Shown here one piece after another: positions 9,198-17,640 of a DNA stretch of 64,000 nucleotides (position 1 is the stretch's first letter; every line of letters starts with the position of its first letter). Origin of the DNA: Vitreimonas sp050250735 (GTDB lineage Bacteria; Pseudomonadota; Alphaproteobacteria; Caulobacterales; Aquidulcibacteraceae); contig JBFWOC010000003.1 of assembly GCA_050250735.1 (NCBI GenBank), forward strand, positions 445,091-509,090, given 5' to 3'. The position numbers and the translations under genes were made by a program. A model generated the notes under the pieces. That model saw only the letters and a program-made list of their open reading frames with translations. It was not told the origin of the DNA and did no database searches.

Positions 9198-10241
9198 CTA
9201 TTCCATCTCTTCGGTGGAATTGTCCTCATCGCCCTGGGCGGTCGGCTCGGGCACGGGCAGGCGCACGGGCGAAAGCGTCTCGATCACCATGCCCTGATAG
9301 GTTTGGTAGGGCGAGGGTGCGAGCGGGCGGGCCGCCGGCGCACTGGCCTGAAGTGTGCCGGGCGCGAGTTGAACGTCGAGCCGGCGGGTGGGCATCGAGG
9401 CGAAGGTGGCGGCGTTCGGGTCGTCGCGGCGTGCATATTCCTGATAGGCGCCCTCGACCAGGTAGGCGACCTGAGCGTCCCGGGCGGCGGCCGTTTCGCC
9501 GCCTAGGACTACCACGACGACGCGGTTGCCGCCGCGTTCAGCCATGGTGGCAAGGTTGAAGCCCGACGCTCGGGTGTAGCCTGTCTTGATGCCGTCCACG
9601 CCATCGACTTGGCCGAGCAGGCGGTTGTGATTGCGCCCAGAAGTGCGCCGCCAGGAAAAGCTCGGGGTCTGGAAGTAATGATAATGTTCAGGAAAATCGC
9701 GCCAAAGCGCCTGAGCCAGCAACGCCATGTCACGGGCAGTGGTGCGATGGCGCGTGTCGGGCAATCCGCTGGCGTTGGCGAAGCGGGTGTTGGTGAGGCC
9801 GAGTTCGCGTGCCCGTGTCGTCATGTTCGCGGCAAACCGCGCCTCTGTGCCGCCGAGACGTTCGCCCACCATGGTGGCGACATCGTTGGCAGACTGAACC
9901 ACCAAAGCCCGGATAGCCTGCTCGACCGTGATGGAGTCGCAGCCGCGCCGGCGCGAACACGCCAGGCCCAGACGCGACGGAGGCTGACGGGCCGCGTTCC
10001 GCGAGGCGGTCAAACGCGTGTCCATCGTCAGGTCGCCGCGCTCCAACGCCTCGAAGATCATGTAGAGGGTCATCATCTTGGTCAGCGAGGCCGGGAACCG
10101 GGCCTCGTCGGCCTGATCCTCGAGCAACACCTCATTGGTGCGTGCGTCCATCACGATGGCGGCGTAACGGTCCTGCGCCGAAGCCGGCGCTGCCAATCCC
10201 AATGCAAAGAGCGCCGCTGCGGCGCCCACAACGATCCGCAT
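9198..10241 (-). CDS. D-alanyl-D-alanine carboxypeptidase (penicillin-binding protein 5/6 family)
   Basis: Serine peptidase that trims the terminal D-Ala from peptidoglycan stem peptides in the periplasm. With the ATG at 10241 there is a good signal peptide (VVGAAAALFALGLAAPASAQ). The active-site triad is complete: SLTK (Ser52, Lys55), VQSAND (SxN motif near residue 120) and DGIKTGYT (KTG motif near residue 215). In-frame upstream starts (ATG, and GTG at 10283) would add up to 14 residues but put charged residues before the signal peptide. No clear C-terminal amphipathic anchor: it ends in an acidic tail (GDEDNSTEEME). A cysteine-containing CSRRRGCD loop lies just before the SxN motif. Confidence 0.92.
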   Translation of the reverse strand: MRIVVGAAAALFALGLAAPASAQDRYAAIVMDARTNEVLLEDQADEARFPASLTKMMTLYMIFEALERGDLTMDTRLTASRNAARQPPSRLGLACSRRRGCDSITVEQAIRALVVQSANDVATMVGERLGGTEARFAANMTTRARELGLTNTRFANASGLPDTRHRTTARDMALLAQALWRDFPEHYHYFQTPSFSWRRTSGRNHNRLLGQVDGVDGIKTGYTRASGFNLATMAERGGNRVVVVVLGGETAAARDAQVAYLVEGAYQEYARRDDPNAATFASMPTRRLDVQLAPGTLQASAPAARPLAPSPYQTYQGMVIETLSPVRLPVPEPTAQGDEDNSTEEME

Positions 10242-10480
10242 TGTCCCAAATCCCGCTGACGTCATCGGCGTCCAATCCCGCACAAGTACGGACTATTTCA
10301 GGCAATTCGCGTGCCGTGCAGCTTACAGATTCATTAGACCCGGTTAAGCCGCAGTTGCAGCGCAGGGTAAATGTCTCCGATTGGCGAAGCCGATTCAGTC
10401 CTACACGTTGAGGGTGTGGAAAACGTAGTTAACGCGGGATGAACAAAAATCACCTGGCCTGCGAAAATACAAACCAGCCA

Positions 10481-10535
10481 TGCATGCTGCACCGCAGCAT
10501 TTTCCCGATTGACTTCGCAGGTGCAGCATAACATA
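10481..10535. promoter_or_regulatory. PhaR-like operator upstream of the phasin gene
   Basis: ATGCTGC-ACC-GCAGCAT (10484-10500) is a perfect 7-bp inverted repeat. A second half-like copy GTGCAGCATAACAT lies at 10522-10535. TGC/GCA-rich elements of this kind are the known binding sites of PhaR, the repressor of phasin and PHB genes. Position, about 85-140 bp upstream of the phasin ATG, fits a promoter operator. No PhaR gene is in the window. Confidence 0.6.
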
Positions 10536-10618
10536 TAGAGCTCAGACTCACCCCCTCCCGGGTGGATCACGAAACAATCTTGGGCCGGCAGCGGCCCCAG
10601 GACTGAACGGAGACCATT

Positions 10619-11077
10619 ATGGCCACTGCGAAGACCGCCCCCCGCGCCGCCAAAACGGCCACGGAGGCTTTTGAAACTTTCACCGCCGGTTCGACCGAAG
10701 CGGTTCGCGAGAACATCGACCGCGGCCTCGCCGCGCTGTCGGAAGCCTCGGCTTTCGGCAAGCAAAACGTTGAAGCTTGGGTTGCCTCCGCGACCGCAGC
10801 GCAAAAGGGCTTTGAAACCCTCTCGGCGCGGACCATCGCTTTCCAAAAGGAAGCGCTTGAAAAGCACGTCGCGGCGACGAAGTCGCTCCTGACCTCGAAG
10901 TCGGTACAAGAGTTCGTCGAAAAGCAAAACGACTACGCCAAGTCCTCGTTCGAGGCCTATGTCGCGGAACTCACGACGGTCTCCGATCTGGTGGCCGGCG
11001 TTGCCAAAGAAACGCTGCAGCCGATCAACGAGCGCGTGAACGCCGTCGGCCAGCTGATCCAGACCGCGGGTCGCTAA
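10619..11077 (+). CDS. phasin family protein (polyhydroxyalkanoate granule coat)
   Basis: 152 residues, almost entirely predicted amphipathic helix, with an Ala/Lys-rich N-terminus (ATAKTAPRAAKTA). Phasin_2-like features: FETFTAGSTEAVRENIDRGL, SEASAFGKQNVEAWVASATA and a C-terminal EKQNDYAKSSFEAYVAEL. Phasins coat PHB granules or act as stress-responsive helical proteins in alphaproteobacteria. A PhaR-like palindrome upstream supports the PHB link. Start: ATG at 10619 with ACGGAGACC upstream. A strong terminator follows, so the gene is monocistronic. Confidence 0.88.
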   Translation: MATAKTAPRAAKTATEAFETFTAGSTEAVRENIDRGLAALSEASAFGKQNVEAWVASATAAQKGFETLSARTIAFQKEALEKHVAATKSLLTSKSVQEFVEKQNDYAKSSFEAYVAELTTVSDLVAGVAKETLQPINERVNAVGQLIQTAGR

Positions 11078-11122
11078 GCATCGAGCTTCGGAGGCGACTG
11101 TCTCCGAGGGGCTGAACAGGGA

Positions 11123-11153
11123 CGGGCCCGGCTCATGCGAGCCGGGCCCGTTT
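11123..11153 (+). terminator. intrinsic terminator of the phasin gene
   Basis: CGGGCCCGGCTC (11123-11134) pairs perfectly with GAGCCGGGCCCG (11139-11150) around a 4-nt loop, followed by TTT. Confidence 0.75.
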
Positions 11154-11336
11154 GCGTTGGTGCTGCGGGCGGTCCCGGCGCTGGCTATCCGGCTTCCCGT
11201 TAAGGGAGCTGCATGTTAGTTGCTTTTGCGAAGAAGTGGGCGGGGGAGCGTCGCCAACTTTGCACTGCGAGTCGGACCACGGTTGCGCCGCCACCGGCGA
11301 CGCCGCCGCAAGCCCCGCAAAGCGAGAGTCACGCCG

Positions 11337-12065
11337 ATGTTCGATTTCACGGAATATGACCGCGACGGTGTTGTGGTCTTGCGCGACCTGTTCACGCCGG
11401 GAGAACGCGCTGCGCTCAAGCAAGAATGGGACGACTTCTACGCCGAGGCGATAGCGAGCCATCGCGAGGTGGGCGGCAATCCCGTCGAGGTTACCGAACC
11501 CATCGGGCAGCGCTTCGCGCACCTGATCCACCATCCGCGTCTGCTCGGCATCGCCAAAGATCGCTTTGGCGGCGATGTCGCCGTGCAGCTATTCCGGCTT
11601 CTGGTGAAGGACAAGCATTATCGGGGTTCGGCGTGGCTCCATCACGACATGCCGTACTATGCCGGGAGCGGCGACAAAATTTCGCTCTTCATTGCATTGG
11701 GCCAAGCCAACGAAAGGAATGGCGGTCTCTACTTCGTGCGCGAGACGCACAAGTTTGGCTGGCTCGGTTATCAGCACTATTACAACAATCAGATCGGCAC
11801 GATCGACCCGGCGATTGTGCGCGAGGGCGATTTCGAGCACATTTGTCCAACTCTCGGCGTCGGGGATGTCATCATGTCCGACATGTATACGTGGCATTAT
11901 TCGAAGGATTCGGAAGTCGATATCGATCGGCCTCTGGTTCAGATCGTCTATTCGAACACGGCCTGCCCGATGGCCGGTCAGTTGGTCGCCGGAAAGTGGC
12001 GCACCAATCTTGAACGCGTGTGGGGGCCAGACGGACGGGCCAAACTGCAGCGTCGGGCAGGCTAG
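11337..12065 (+). CDS. phytanoyl-CoA dioxygenase (PhyH)-like Fe(II)/2-oxoglutarate oxygenase
   Basis: 242 residues from the ATG at 11337 (MFDFTEYDRDGVVVLRDLF, the usual PhyH beginning). The frame extends to 11220, but that Arg-rich stretch does not look like protein. The facial-triad motif HxD is visible as WLHHDMPYY (His102, Asp104), with a distal His in DMYTWHYS (about residue 187). The family is known for hydroxylating acyl-CoAs, amino acids and natural-product intermediates; the substrate here is unknown. The stop codon TAG shares its G with the GTG start of the next gene, so the two proteins are probably made together. Confidence 0.82.
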   Translation: MFDFTEYDRDGVVVLRDLFTPGERAALKQEWDDFYAEAIASHREVGGNPVEVTEPIGQRFAHLIHHPRLLGIAKDRFGGDVAVQLFRLLVKDKHYRGSAWLHHDMPYYAGSGDKISLFIALGQANERNGGLYFVRETHKFGWLGYQHYYNNQIGTIDPAIVREGDFEHICPTLGVGDVIMSDMYTWHYSKDSEVDIDRPLVQIVYSNTACPMAGQLVAGKWRTNLERVWGPDGRAKLQRRAG

Positions 12066-12895
12066 TGCGACCGCTGTTTTCGCGTGAACTCGAGACCAGA
12101 CAGATTCAATCGCCGCGCCTGTTTGCCGTGCATTCTTGGGGCAATGCGGGCGTGGTTTGGGTCGGGCGTCTGATCGGCGCCCACCCGGAATGCCTGGCGC
12201 TTCCTTTCGGACGCCAATCTGCCGCCGCGTTGACGCCCGCCATCGATGGCGCGACCCCGCCCGTGGGACTTGTGCCGTATTTCGAGTTCGTCGAGCGTCT
12301 TGGCGTCGATCGCGCTCTTGCCGGCAGCCTCGGCGACACCGGTCCGGGTGAATTCGCCGAACTCACCGTCCGCTTTGGCAATGCCTTCCGGGGTTTTGGT
12401 CTGATAGGACACCCGATCATCCGCGCCGCCAGCTCGATCAACTTCTGCCGTTGCGTTGGCCGCAGCATGAGCTTCGAGGAATTTGCGCGCGAGTGGGGTT
12501 TCGCCGCCGACCACCCCATCCTTCGCGCGGCCAATCAGACATTTGGTCCGAAAGGCGACTACATTGCGGCGCACTACCTGATGCACGTGAATGGCGCTCC
12601 GGGCGGCTCGGCCTTCGGCCCGCTTTATGACATCCAGGAACTCATGGTGAGCGCCGAGCGGCGGGATGAGATGCTTGGCTACGCTTCAGATGGAGCGTTG
12701 AGCTTTTCGGGCGTGGATCTGGCCTGCCTCTTGGAGCGCTATGTCGGCATAGCTCACGGCGTATTTCAGTACTCCCTGCAGGAAATCTGGGACGCGTTCG
12801 CGCCCGAGGTCAGGCAGGGATTCCGCGCGCTGTTGACCGAAGAGGCCCGCGCCTTTTATGCCGACCGTGGCTACGACCTCAGCTTGCTCGCCTGA
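12065..12895 (+). CDS. sulfotransferase-like protein (tentative)
   Basis: 276 residues from the GTG at 12065, which overlaps the preceding stop by one base (TAGTG). The N-terminal LFAVHSWGNAGVVWVGRLIGAHPE sits where sulfotransferases have their PAPS-binding loop followed by a helix (pattern ...W..RLL..HPE). The loop itself is diverged and lacks the usual basic/Ser/Thr PAPS residues. The rest (SFEEFAREWGF, FQYSLQEIWDAF) is not diagnostic. Coupling to a PhyH-like hydroxylase suggests a two-step modification of one small molecule: hydroxylation, then group transfer. Only moderate support for the family name. Confidence 0.5.
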   Translation: MRPLFSRELETRQIQSPRLFAVHSWGNAGVVWVGRLIGAHPECLALPFGRQSAAALTPAIDGATPPVGLVPYFEFVERLGVDRALAGSLGDTGPGEFAELTVRFGNAFRGFGLIGHPIIRAASSINFCRCVGRSMSFEEFAREWGFAADHPILRAANQTFGPKGDYIAAHYLMHVNGAPGGSAFGPLYDIQELMVSAERRDEMLGYASDGALSFSGVDLACLLERYVGIAHGVFQYSLQEIWDAFAPEVRQGFRALLTEEARAFYADRGYDLSLLA

Positions 12896-13076
12896 GCCGG
12901 CGCCAGCTCCGGTGGCGGCCAGGATAAGCCGATAAATCGGTGGCGCGGCCCCCAAATTCACGGGCCGGCGGGTCAAGCTCTTCCATCCCGGCTGCGAGTC
13001 CATAAATTGTTCAGCAAGCAAGTGGGCGAAAGGCTCATGGGCGGACGAATCGGATTCGGCTAAGCGATAGGGCTCG

Positions 13077-13412
13077 ATGAGCGGCGGCTACTGGGATGAC
13101 AACGAAGAGGGCGGCGGGGCCGACGGCCGGGCCGGAACCCAGACTGTCACCCGCACAAAAAAGCCATCGCTTTATCGCGTATTGCTACTGAACGACGATT
13201 ACACGCCGATGGAATTCGTCGTCTACGTGCTTGAACGGTTCTTTCAGAAGAGCCGCGAGGAGGCGACGACGATCATGCTGCATGTCCACCAGAACGGTGT
13301 CGGGGTATGCGGCGTTTTCACTTACGAGGTGGCCGAGACCAAGGTCGCCCAAGTCTTGGATCTCGCGCGGCGGCACGAACACCCGCTGCAATGCACGATG
13401 GAAAAGGAATAA
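13077..13412 (+). CDS. clpS: ATP-dependent Clp protease adaptor ClpS
   Basis: N-end-rule adaptor that delivers substrates with bulky hydrophobic N-termini to ClpAP. 111 residues with the expected disordered acidic/glycine-rich head and the conserved core LYRVLLLNDDYTPMEFVVYV (residues 32-51). MLHVHQNGVGVCGVFTYEVAE carries the conserved His of the binding pocket. Followed 6 bp downstream by clpA, the standard clpS-clpA operon. Confidence 0.96.
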   Translation: MSGGYWDDNEEGGGADGRAGTQTVTRTKKPSLYRVLLLNDDYTPMEFVVYVLERFFQKSREEATTIMLHVHQNGVGVCGVFTYEVAETKVAQVLDLARRHEHPLQCTMEKE

Positions 13413-13418
13413 CGTCGA

Positions 13419-15734
13419 ATGGCGACATTCTCACGAACGCTCGAGCATACGCTGCGGCGGGCGCTCGCCCTGGCCACCGACCACAGTCACGAATACGTGA
13501 CGCTCGAGCACTTGCTCTTGTCGCTTGTCGACGACGACGACGCCGCCGGCGTGATGCATGCGTGCAAGGTCGATCTCGAAAAGCTTCGGCAGAATCTCGA
13601 CGCCTATCTCGAAAACGAATTGGATGCGTTGCGCGTGAGCAACCGCGAACACGAAGAGCCGCGTCCGACGGCCGGTTTTCAGCGCGTGCTCCAGCGCGCC
13701 ATGCTGCACGTCGATTCGAGCGGCGGCCGCGAAGTGACTGGCGCCAACGTGCTGGTCGCGCTGTTCAGCGAACGCGAGAGCCACGCCGCCTATTTCCTGC
13801 AAGAGCAGGATATGACGCGCTATGACGCGGTGAACTTCATCGCTCACGGCATGCCCAAGCGGGCGGGGGCGGCCGCTCCGCGCCCGGTGCGCGGGGCCGG
13901 CGAAACCGAAGAGGATCGGGTGGTGAAGCAGGGCAGCGAAGCGCTCGCTGCTTACTGCGTGAACCTCAACAAGAAGGCGAAGGAAGGCAAGATCGATCCG
14001 CTGATCGGGCGCGAACCGGAAGTGTTGCGGGCGATTCAGATTCTCTGCCGTCGTCAGAAGAACAATCCGCTGCTGGTCGGCGATCCGGGCGTCGGCAAGA
14101 CCGCCATCGCCGAAGGTCTCGCGCGCAAAATCAACGAAAAGCAGGTGCCCGAAGTATTGGCCGACGCGACCATCTTTTCGCTCGACATGGGCTCGCTGCT
14201 TGCCGGCACGCGTTATCGCGGCGACTTCGAAGAGCGGCTGAAGAGCGTGATGAAAGAATTGGAGAACCACCCCAAGGCGATCCTGTTCATCGACGAGATT
14301 CACACCGTCATCGGCGCTGGCGCGACCAGCGGCGGCGCCATGGACGCCTCGAACCTGCTGAAACCGGCGCTGCAATCGGGTCAGCTGCGGTGCATGGGCT
14401 CGACCACCTACAAGGAATACCGCCAGCACTTCGAGAAGGATCGCGCCTTGGCGCGCCGCTTCCAGAAGATCGACGTGAACGAGCCCTCGATCCCGGATTC
14501 GATCAAGATTCTGATGGGCTTGAAGCCGTACTTCGAAGACTATCACAAAGTGAAATACACCGACGACGCCATCAAAGCGGCGGTCGAACTTTCCTCGCGC
14601 CACATGGGCGATCGCAAGCTGCCGGATAAGGCCATCGACGTAATCGACGAATCCGGCGCCTCGATGATGCTGTTGCCCCCGAAAGAGCGGAAGAACGTCA
14701 TCGACGTCGCCGAGGTCGAAGAGGTGGTGTCACGCATGGCGCGGATCCCGCCGAAGTCGGTGTCGAAGAACGACAGTGAGATGCTGGCCTCGCTGCCGAA
14801 CGATTTGAAGCGTGTCGTGTTTGGCCAAGACAACGCCATCGATCAGCTCGCTGCCGCCATCAAAATGGCGCGTGCGGGACTGCGTGAGCCGCAAAAGCCG
14901 ATCGGCTGCTACCTGTTCGCCGGGCCCACCGGCGTCGGCAAGACCGAAGTGGCGCGTTCGCTCGCCAACATCATGGGCATCGAATTGCTGCGCTTCGATA
15001 TGTCGGAGTACATGGAGCGTCACACGGTGAGCCGTCTCATCGGCGCGCCTCCCGGCTATGTCGGCTACGATCAGGGCGGTCTTCTGACTGACGGCGTCGA
15101 CCAGCACCCGCACTCGGTTCTGCTGCTTGACGAAATCGAGAAGGCGCATCCCGACCTGTTCAACATCTTGCTGCAGGTGATGGACCACGGCTCGCTTACC
15201 GACGCGAACGGCAAGAAAGTCGATTTCAGAAACGTGATTCTGATCATGACCACCAACGCCGGTGCGGCGGACGCGGCCAAGCAGGGCATCGGCTTCGGCG
15301 CCGGCAAGAAAGAACACATGAACGATGAGGCGATCAAGAACCTGTTCACGCCGGAGTTCCGCAACCGGCTAGACGCCACCATCCAGTTCAACGGCTTGCC
15401 GCCGGAAGTCGTGCGCAACGTGGTGCAGAAGTTCATCATTCAGCTCGAAGGCCAATTGGCCGAGCGCAACGTCCAGATCGAGATCACCGACAAGGCGGCC
15501 GACTGGCTGGCGACACGCGGGTACGATGAAAGCTTCGGCGCCCGTCCGCTCTCCAGGCTGATCAACGAGCAGGTGAAGAAGCCGATGGCTGACGAGCTCC
15601 TGTTCGGCAAGCTGAAGGACGGCGGCATCGTCCGTATCGACATCGATCCGCACGATGCCGAGAAGCTCAAGTTCACCTACACGCAGGAATCGCGCGGGTT
15701 GTTGAGCTTCGGAAAACGGCCGGAAAAGGCATAG
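13419..15734 (+). CDS. clpA: ATP-dependent Clp protease ATP-binding subunit ClpA
   Basis: 771-residue AAA+ unfoldase working with ClpP and ClpS. N-domain (residues 1-150, LEHTLRRALALATDHSHEYVTLEHLLLSLV). D1 Walker A is GDPGVGKTAI (about 220) with Walker B ILFIDEIHTV. D2 Walker A is AGPTGVGKTEV (about 505) with VLLLDEIEKAHPD. The ClpP-binding loop region is FGAGKK/IGFG (about 630). Length matches the family. The DEIEKAHPDLFNILLQ sequence is typical of ClpA/ClpB class I proteins; absence of the ClpB middle coiled-coil makes it ClpA. Confidence 0.97.
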   Translation: MATFSRTLEHTLRRALALATDHSHEYVTLEHLLLSLVDDDDAAGVMHACKVDLEKLRQNLDAYLENELDALRVSNREHEEPRPTAGFQRVLQRAMLHVDSSGGREVTGANVLVALFSERESHAAYFLQEQDMTRYDAVNFIAHGMPKRAGAAAPRPVRGAGETEEDRVVKQGSEALAAYCVNLNKKAKEGKIDPLIGREPEVLRAIQILCRRQKNNPLLVGDPGVGKTAIAEGLARKINEKQVPEVLADATIFSLDMGSLLAGTRYRGDFEERLKSVMKELENHPKAILFIDEIHTVIGAGATSGGAMDASNLLKPALQSGQLRCMGSTTYKEYRQHFEKDRALARRFQKIDVNEPSIPDSIKILMGLKPYFEDYHKVKYTDDAIKAAVELSSRHMGDRKLPDKAIDVIDESGASMMLLPPKERKNVIDVAEVEEVVSRMARIPPKSVSKNDSEMLASLPNDLKRVVFGQDNAIDQLAAAIKMARAGLREPQKPIGCYLFAGPTGVGKTEVARSLANIMGIELLRFDMSEYMERHTVSRLIGAPPGYVGYDQGGLLTDGVDQHPHSVLLLDEIEKAHPDLFNILLQVMDHGSLTDANGKKVDFRNVILIMTTNAGAADAAKQGIGFGAGKKEHMNDEAIKNLFTPEFRNRLDATIQFNGLPPEVVRNVVQKFIIQLEGQLAERNVQIEITDKAADWLATRGYDESFGARPLSRLINEQVKKPMADELLFGKLKDGGIVRIDIDPHDAEKLKFTYTQESRGLLSFGKRPEKA

Positions 15735-15831
15735 GCCTCCAGATCGCAGGCGCCGAGCGGCGGCCCCTATAGGGGCCGCCGTGTTCGTACGCGCGAGTGT
15801 TTGTGCGACATTGGCGGCGAAGGAGGAAGAA

Positions 15832-16065
15832 ATGGCTTCTTGTCCGAAATGCCAATCGTCAATGAAGCGGGGGTTTGTGCTCGACCACAGCTATGGCAGC
15901 CGCGCCGTCGGCAGCTGGGTTGAAGGCGAGCCCGAGCGCAGCATCTGGTACGGCGTCAAGCTTGGCGGCAAGAGGGTGTTGGAAATCGAGACCTGGCGCT
16001 GCGCGAAGTGCGGACTTCTCGAGCACTACGCCAACAAGGAAACCCGCGCGCACGCCTGGTATTGA
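15832..16065 (+). CDS. small zinc-ribbon protein (DUF6487-like)
   Basis: 77 residues from the ATG at 15832, chosen because AGGAGGAAGA lies just upstream; an earlier in-frame start has no such site. Two cysteine pairs, CPKC (residues 4-7) and CAKC (about residues 57-60), form a zinc ribbon. Between them VEGEPERSIWYGVKLGGKRVLEIETWR is a small beta-rich domain. Probably a zinc-binding protein; function unknown. Confidence 0.8.
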   Translation: MASCPKCQSSMKRGFVLDHSYGSRAVGSWVEGEPERSIWYGVKLGGKRVLEIETWRCAKCGLLEHYANKETRAHAWY

Positions 16066-16072
16066 TCGCAAC

Positions 16073-16507
16073 TCATAAAGCGGCTGCGATTGCCGCTGCA
16101 ATCTGCTGCAATTCGGCGATGTCGGCGCGGTTGCTGTGTCCGTGACCTGCGAGCGCTTTGCCCTCGTAGCGCGGGATGATGTGGAAGTGCAGATGAAAGA
16201 TGGTTTGCCCCGCGGGCGCGCCGTTGAACTGCACGACTGCGAGCCCATCCGGCTTCAGCGCTTTCTCGGCCGCGATGGCGAGTTTGTGCACGCGCTGCAT
16301 CAGCGGTGCGACGCGTTCGGGCGCAAGTTCGAGCAAATTACGCGCCTTCACGTTCTTAGGCACGATGAGGAGATGGCCCCGGGTCTGGGGGTAGATGTCC
16401 ATGAAGGCGAGCACGTCGTCGTCTTCATAGACCTTCACCGCCGGAATTTCGCCGCGTAGAATCTTCGCAAAGAGATTGTTGTCGTCGTAGCTTCCGTGCA
16501 GGCTCAT
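16073..16507 (-). CDS. HIT family protein (histidine triad nucleotide-binding hydrolase)
   Basis: 144 residues. The histidine triad HLHFHIIPR (about residues 108-116) is the catalytic HxHxH motif of Hint/Hit enzymes, which hydrolyse nucleoside phosphoramidates or AMP-lysine. The N-terminal IFAKILRGEIPAVKVYEDDDVLAFMDIYPQ is the usual family beginning. Divergent from the next plus-strand gene with start codons 31 bp apart. Cellular substrate not known. Confidence 0.93.
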   Translation of the reverse strand: MSLHGSYDDNNLFAKILRGEIPAVKVYEDDDVLAFMDIYPQTRGHLLIVPKNVKARNLLELAPERVAPLMQRVHKLAIAAEKALKPDGLAVVQFNGAPAGQTIFHLHFHIIPRYEGKALAGHGHSNRADIAELQQIAAAIAAAL

Positions 16508-16538
16508 GGGGCAGTCTCCTCAAAGCGGAGGTGTAGCG

Positions 16539-17144
16539 ATGGGCGTAACCGGTGGGAAGGCGAAGTCTGCGGCGAAATCGGTGCTGAGCGAGCGCCAGCA
16601 GAAGTGGTTCGCCAGCGTCGAGGCGAGCCTGGAGCGCGACACCGGCAAAACCCTCGCCGAGTGGGTGAAGATCGCCAAGAAGTGCCCGGAGACAACGCCC
16701 GGCAAGCGCACGCAGTGGCTGCGCGAGAAACATGGCCTAGGGGTCAACCGCATCGCGCATATTCTCTCCGTCGCGTTTCCGGAAGGCCCGGGCTGGGACG
16801 AACCGGAGGCGCTGCTGGATCAGCTCTGGAAGGAGAAGGAAGGGCGCGCGATCTATGAGGCCGTGGCGAGACTCCTACGCAAGGAATTTCCCGAGGCGAC
16901 GATCGGCCCGCGCAAGACATTCGTCTCGTTCTCGCGCAAGATTCAGTTTGCGGGTATCCTTCCCGCAAAGGGCGGCAAAGCTGAACTAGGACTTCCGCTG
17001 CCGGTAAGCACAAGCAAACGTCTCTCGCCGATGAAGCGCCGGCCTTGGGCCGAGAAGCATACGGCCATCCTCGAACTCGCGTCGCCAAAAGAAGTGGACG
17101 CAGAAGTGAAGCGCCTGCTGAAGCTCGCGTGGGCGAAGGGTTAG
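16539..17144 (+). CDS. DUF4287/DUF5655 domain protein
   Basis: 201 residues from the ATG at 16539, with AGCGGAGG upstream. N-terminal DUF4287-like segment (about residues 20-70, SLERDTGKTLAEWVKIAKKC, then TQWLREKHGLGVNRIAHI). C-terminal DUF5655-like half (GRAIYEAVARLLRKEFPEATIGPRKTFVSFSRKIQFAGI), a small alpha-beta domain that tends to occur with nucleic-acid or transport proteins. Function unknown. Its last 4 bp overlap the end of the convergent arr gene. Confidence 0.8.
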   Translation: MGVTGGKAKSAAKSVLSERQQKWFASVEASLERDTGKTLAEWVKIAKKCPETTPGKRTQWLREKHGLGVNRIAHILSVAFPEGPGWDEPEALLDQLWKEKEGRAIYEAVARLLRKEFPEATIGPRKTFVSFSRKIQFAGILPAKGGKAELGLPLPVSTSKRLSPMKRRPWAEKHTAILELASPKEVDAEVKRLLKLAWAKG

Positions 17145-17539
17145 GCGCCGTCGTCGATGCGGGCGAGGTGATCTCTCATCGTTTTGACTTGCTCGGCGGA
17201 GTGGCCAATCCAGTCGATCACTTCGGCAATGACACGAAGCGCCTCGCCGCTGCGGTATGATTTTGTGGGGTTGCCTGGGAACCTCTTGTCCGTCAGATCC
17301 GGATCATCTTCCAACGCCCCTGTTGGCTCCACAACATAGATGCGCCCGCGCTTATCGCCGATCGCAAGCTCGGCGCCCCAGATTGCTGCGTCGAGTGTCG
17401 ATGACAGATAGACGTGGGCAGCGTTGCTCCGCTGTCCGTAGTTTGATGAGTAGCCAGGAGAGATGAGGTCGCCGGCCTTTAAATCCGCCTTCGTGCCGTG
17501 AAAGAAGGATTGCGCGAATGTCGTCGCCGCAGCGGTCAT
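17141..17539 (-). CDS. arr: rifamycin ADP-ribosyltransferase (Arr family)
   Basis: 132 residues, the size of Arr enzymes, which transfer ADP-ribose from NAD+ to the C23 hydroxyl of rifamycins. Family motifs are all present: SFFHGTKADLKAGDLISPGY (residues 11-30, His for NAD binding), VYLSSTLDAAIWGAELA (about 43-59) and IYVVEPTGALEDDPDLTDKRFPGNPTKSYR. The last contains the EPTG...EDDP...KRFPGNPT.SYR block that identifies Arr. Sits among housekeeping genes, away from the island, so this looks like a native chromosomal copy. Confidence 0.92.
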   Translation of the reverse strand: MTAAATTFAQSFFHGTKADLKAGDLISPGYSSNYGQRSNAAHVYLSSTLDAAIWGAELAIGDKRGRIYVVEPTGALEDDPDLTDKRFPGNPTKSYRSGEALRVIAEVIDWIGHSAEQVKTMRDHLARIDDGA

Positions 17540-17640
17540 GGAAGTCGCCTCCGGAACTGCGGGCGAACTTCTCTAAAATGACGCCGAACGCAATTCTTGA
17601 AGGCTCGCCGATCACTCCTACTTTGGAGGTGGCAAGGCTT

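Noticed and set aside
13431..14603. 390-residue minus-strand frame
   Set aside because: Antisense shadow of clpA.
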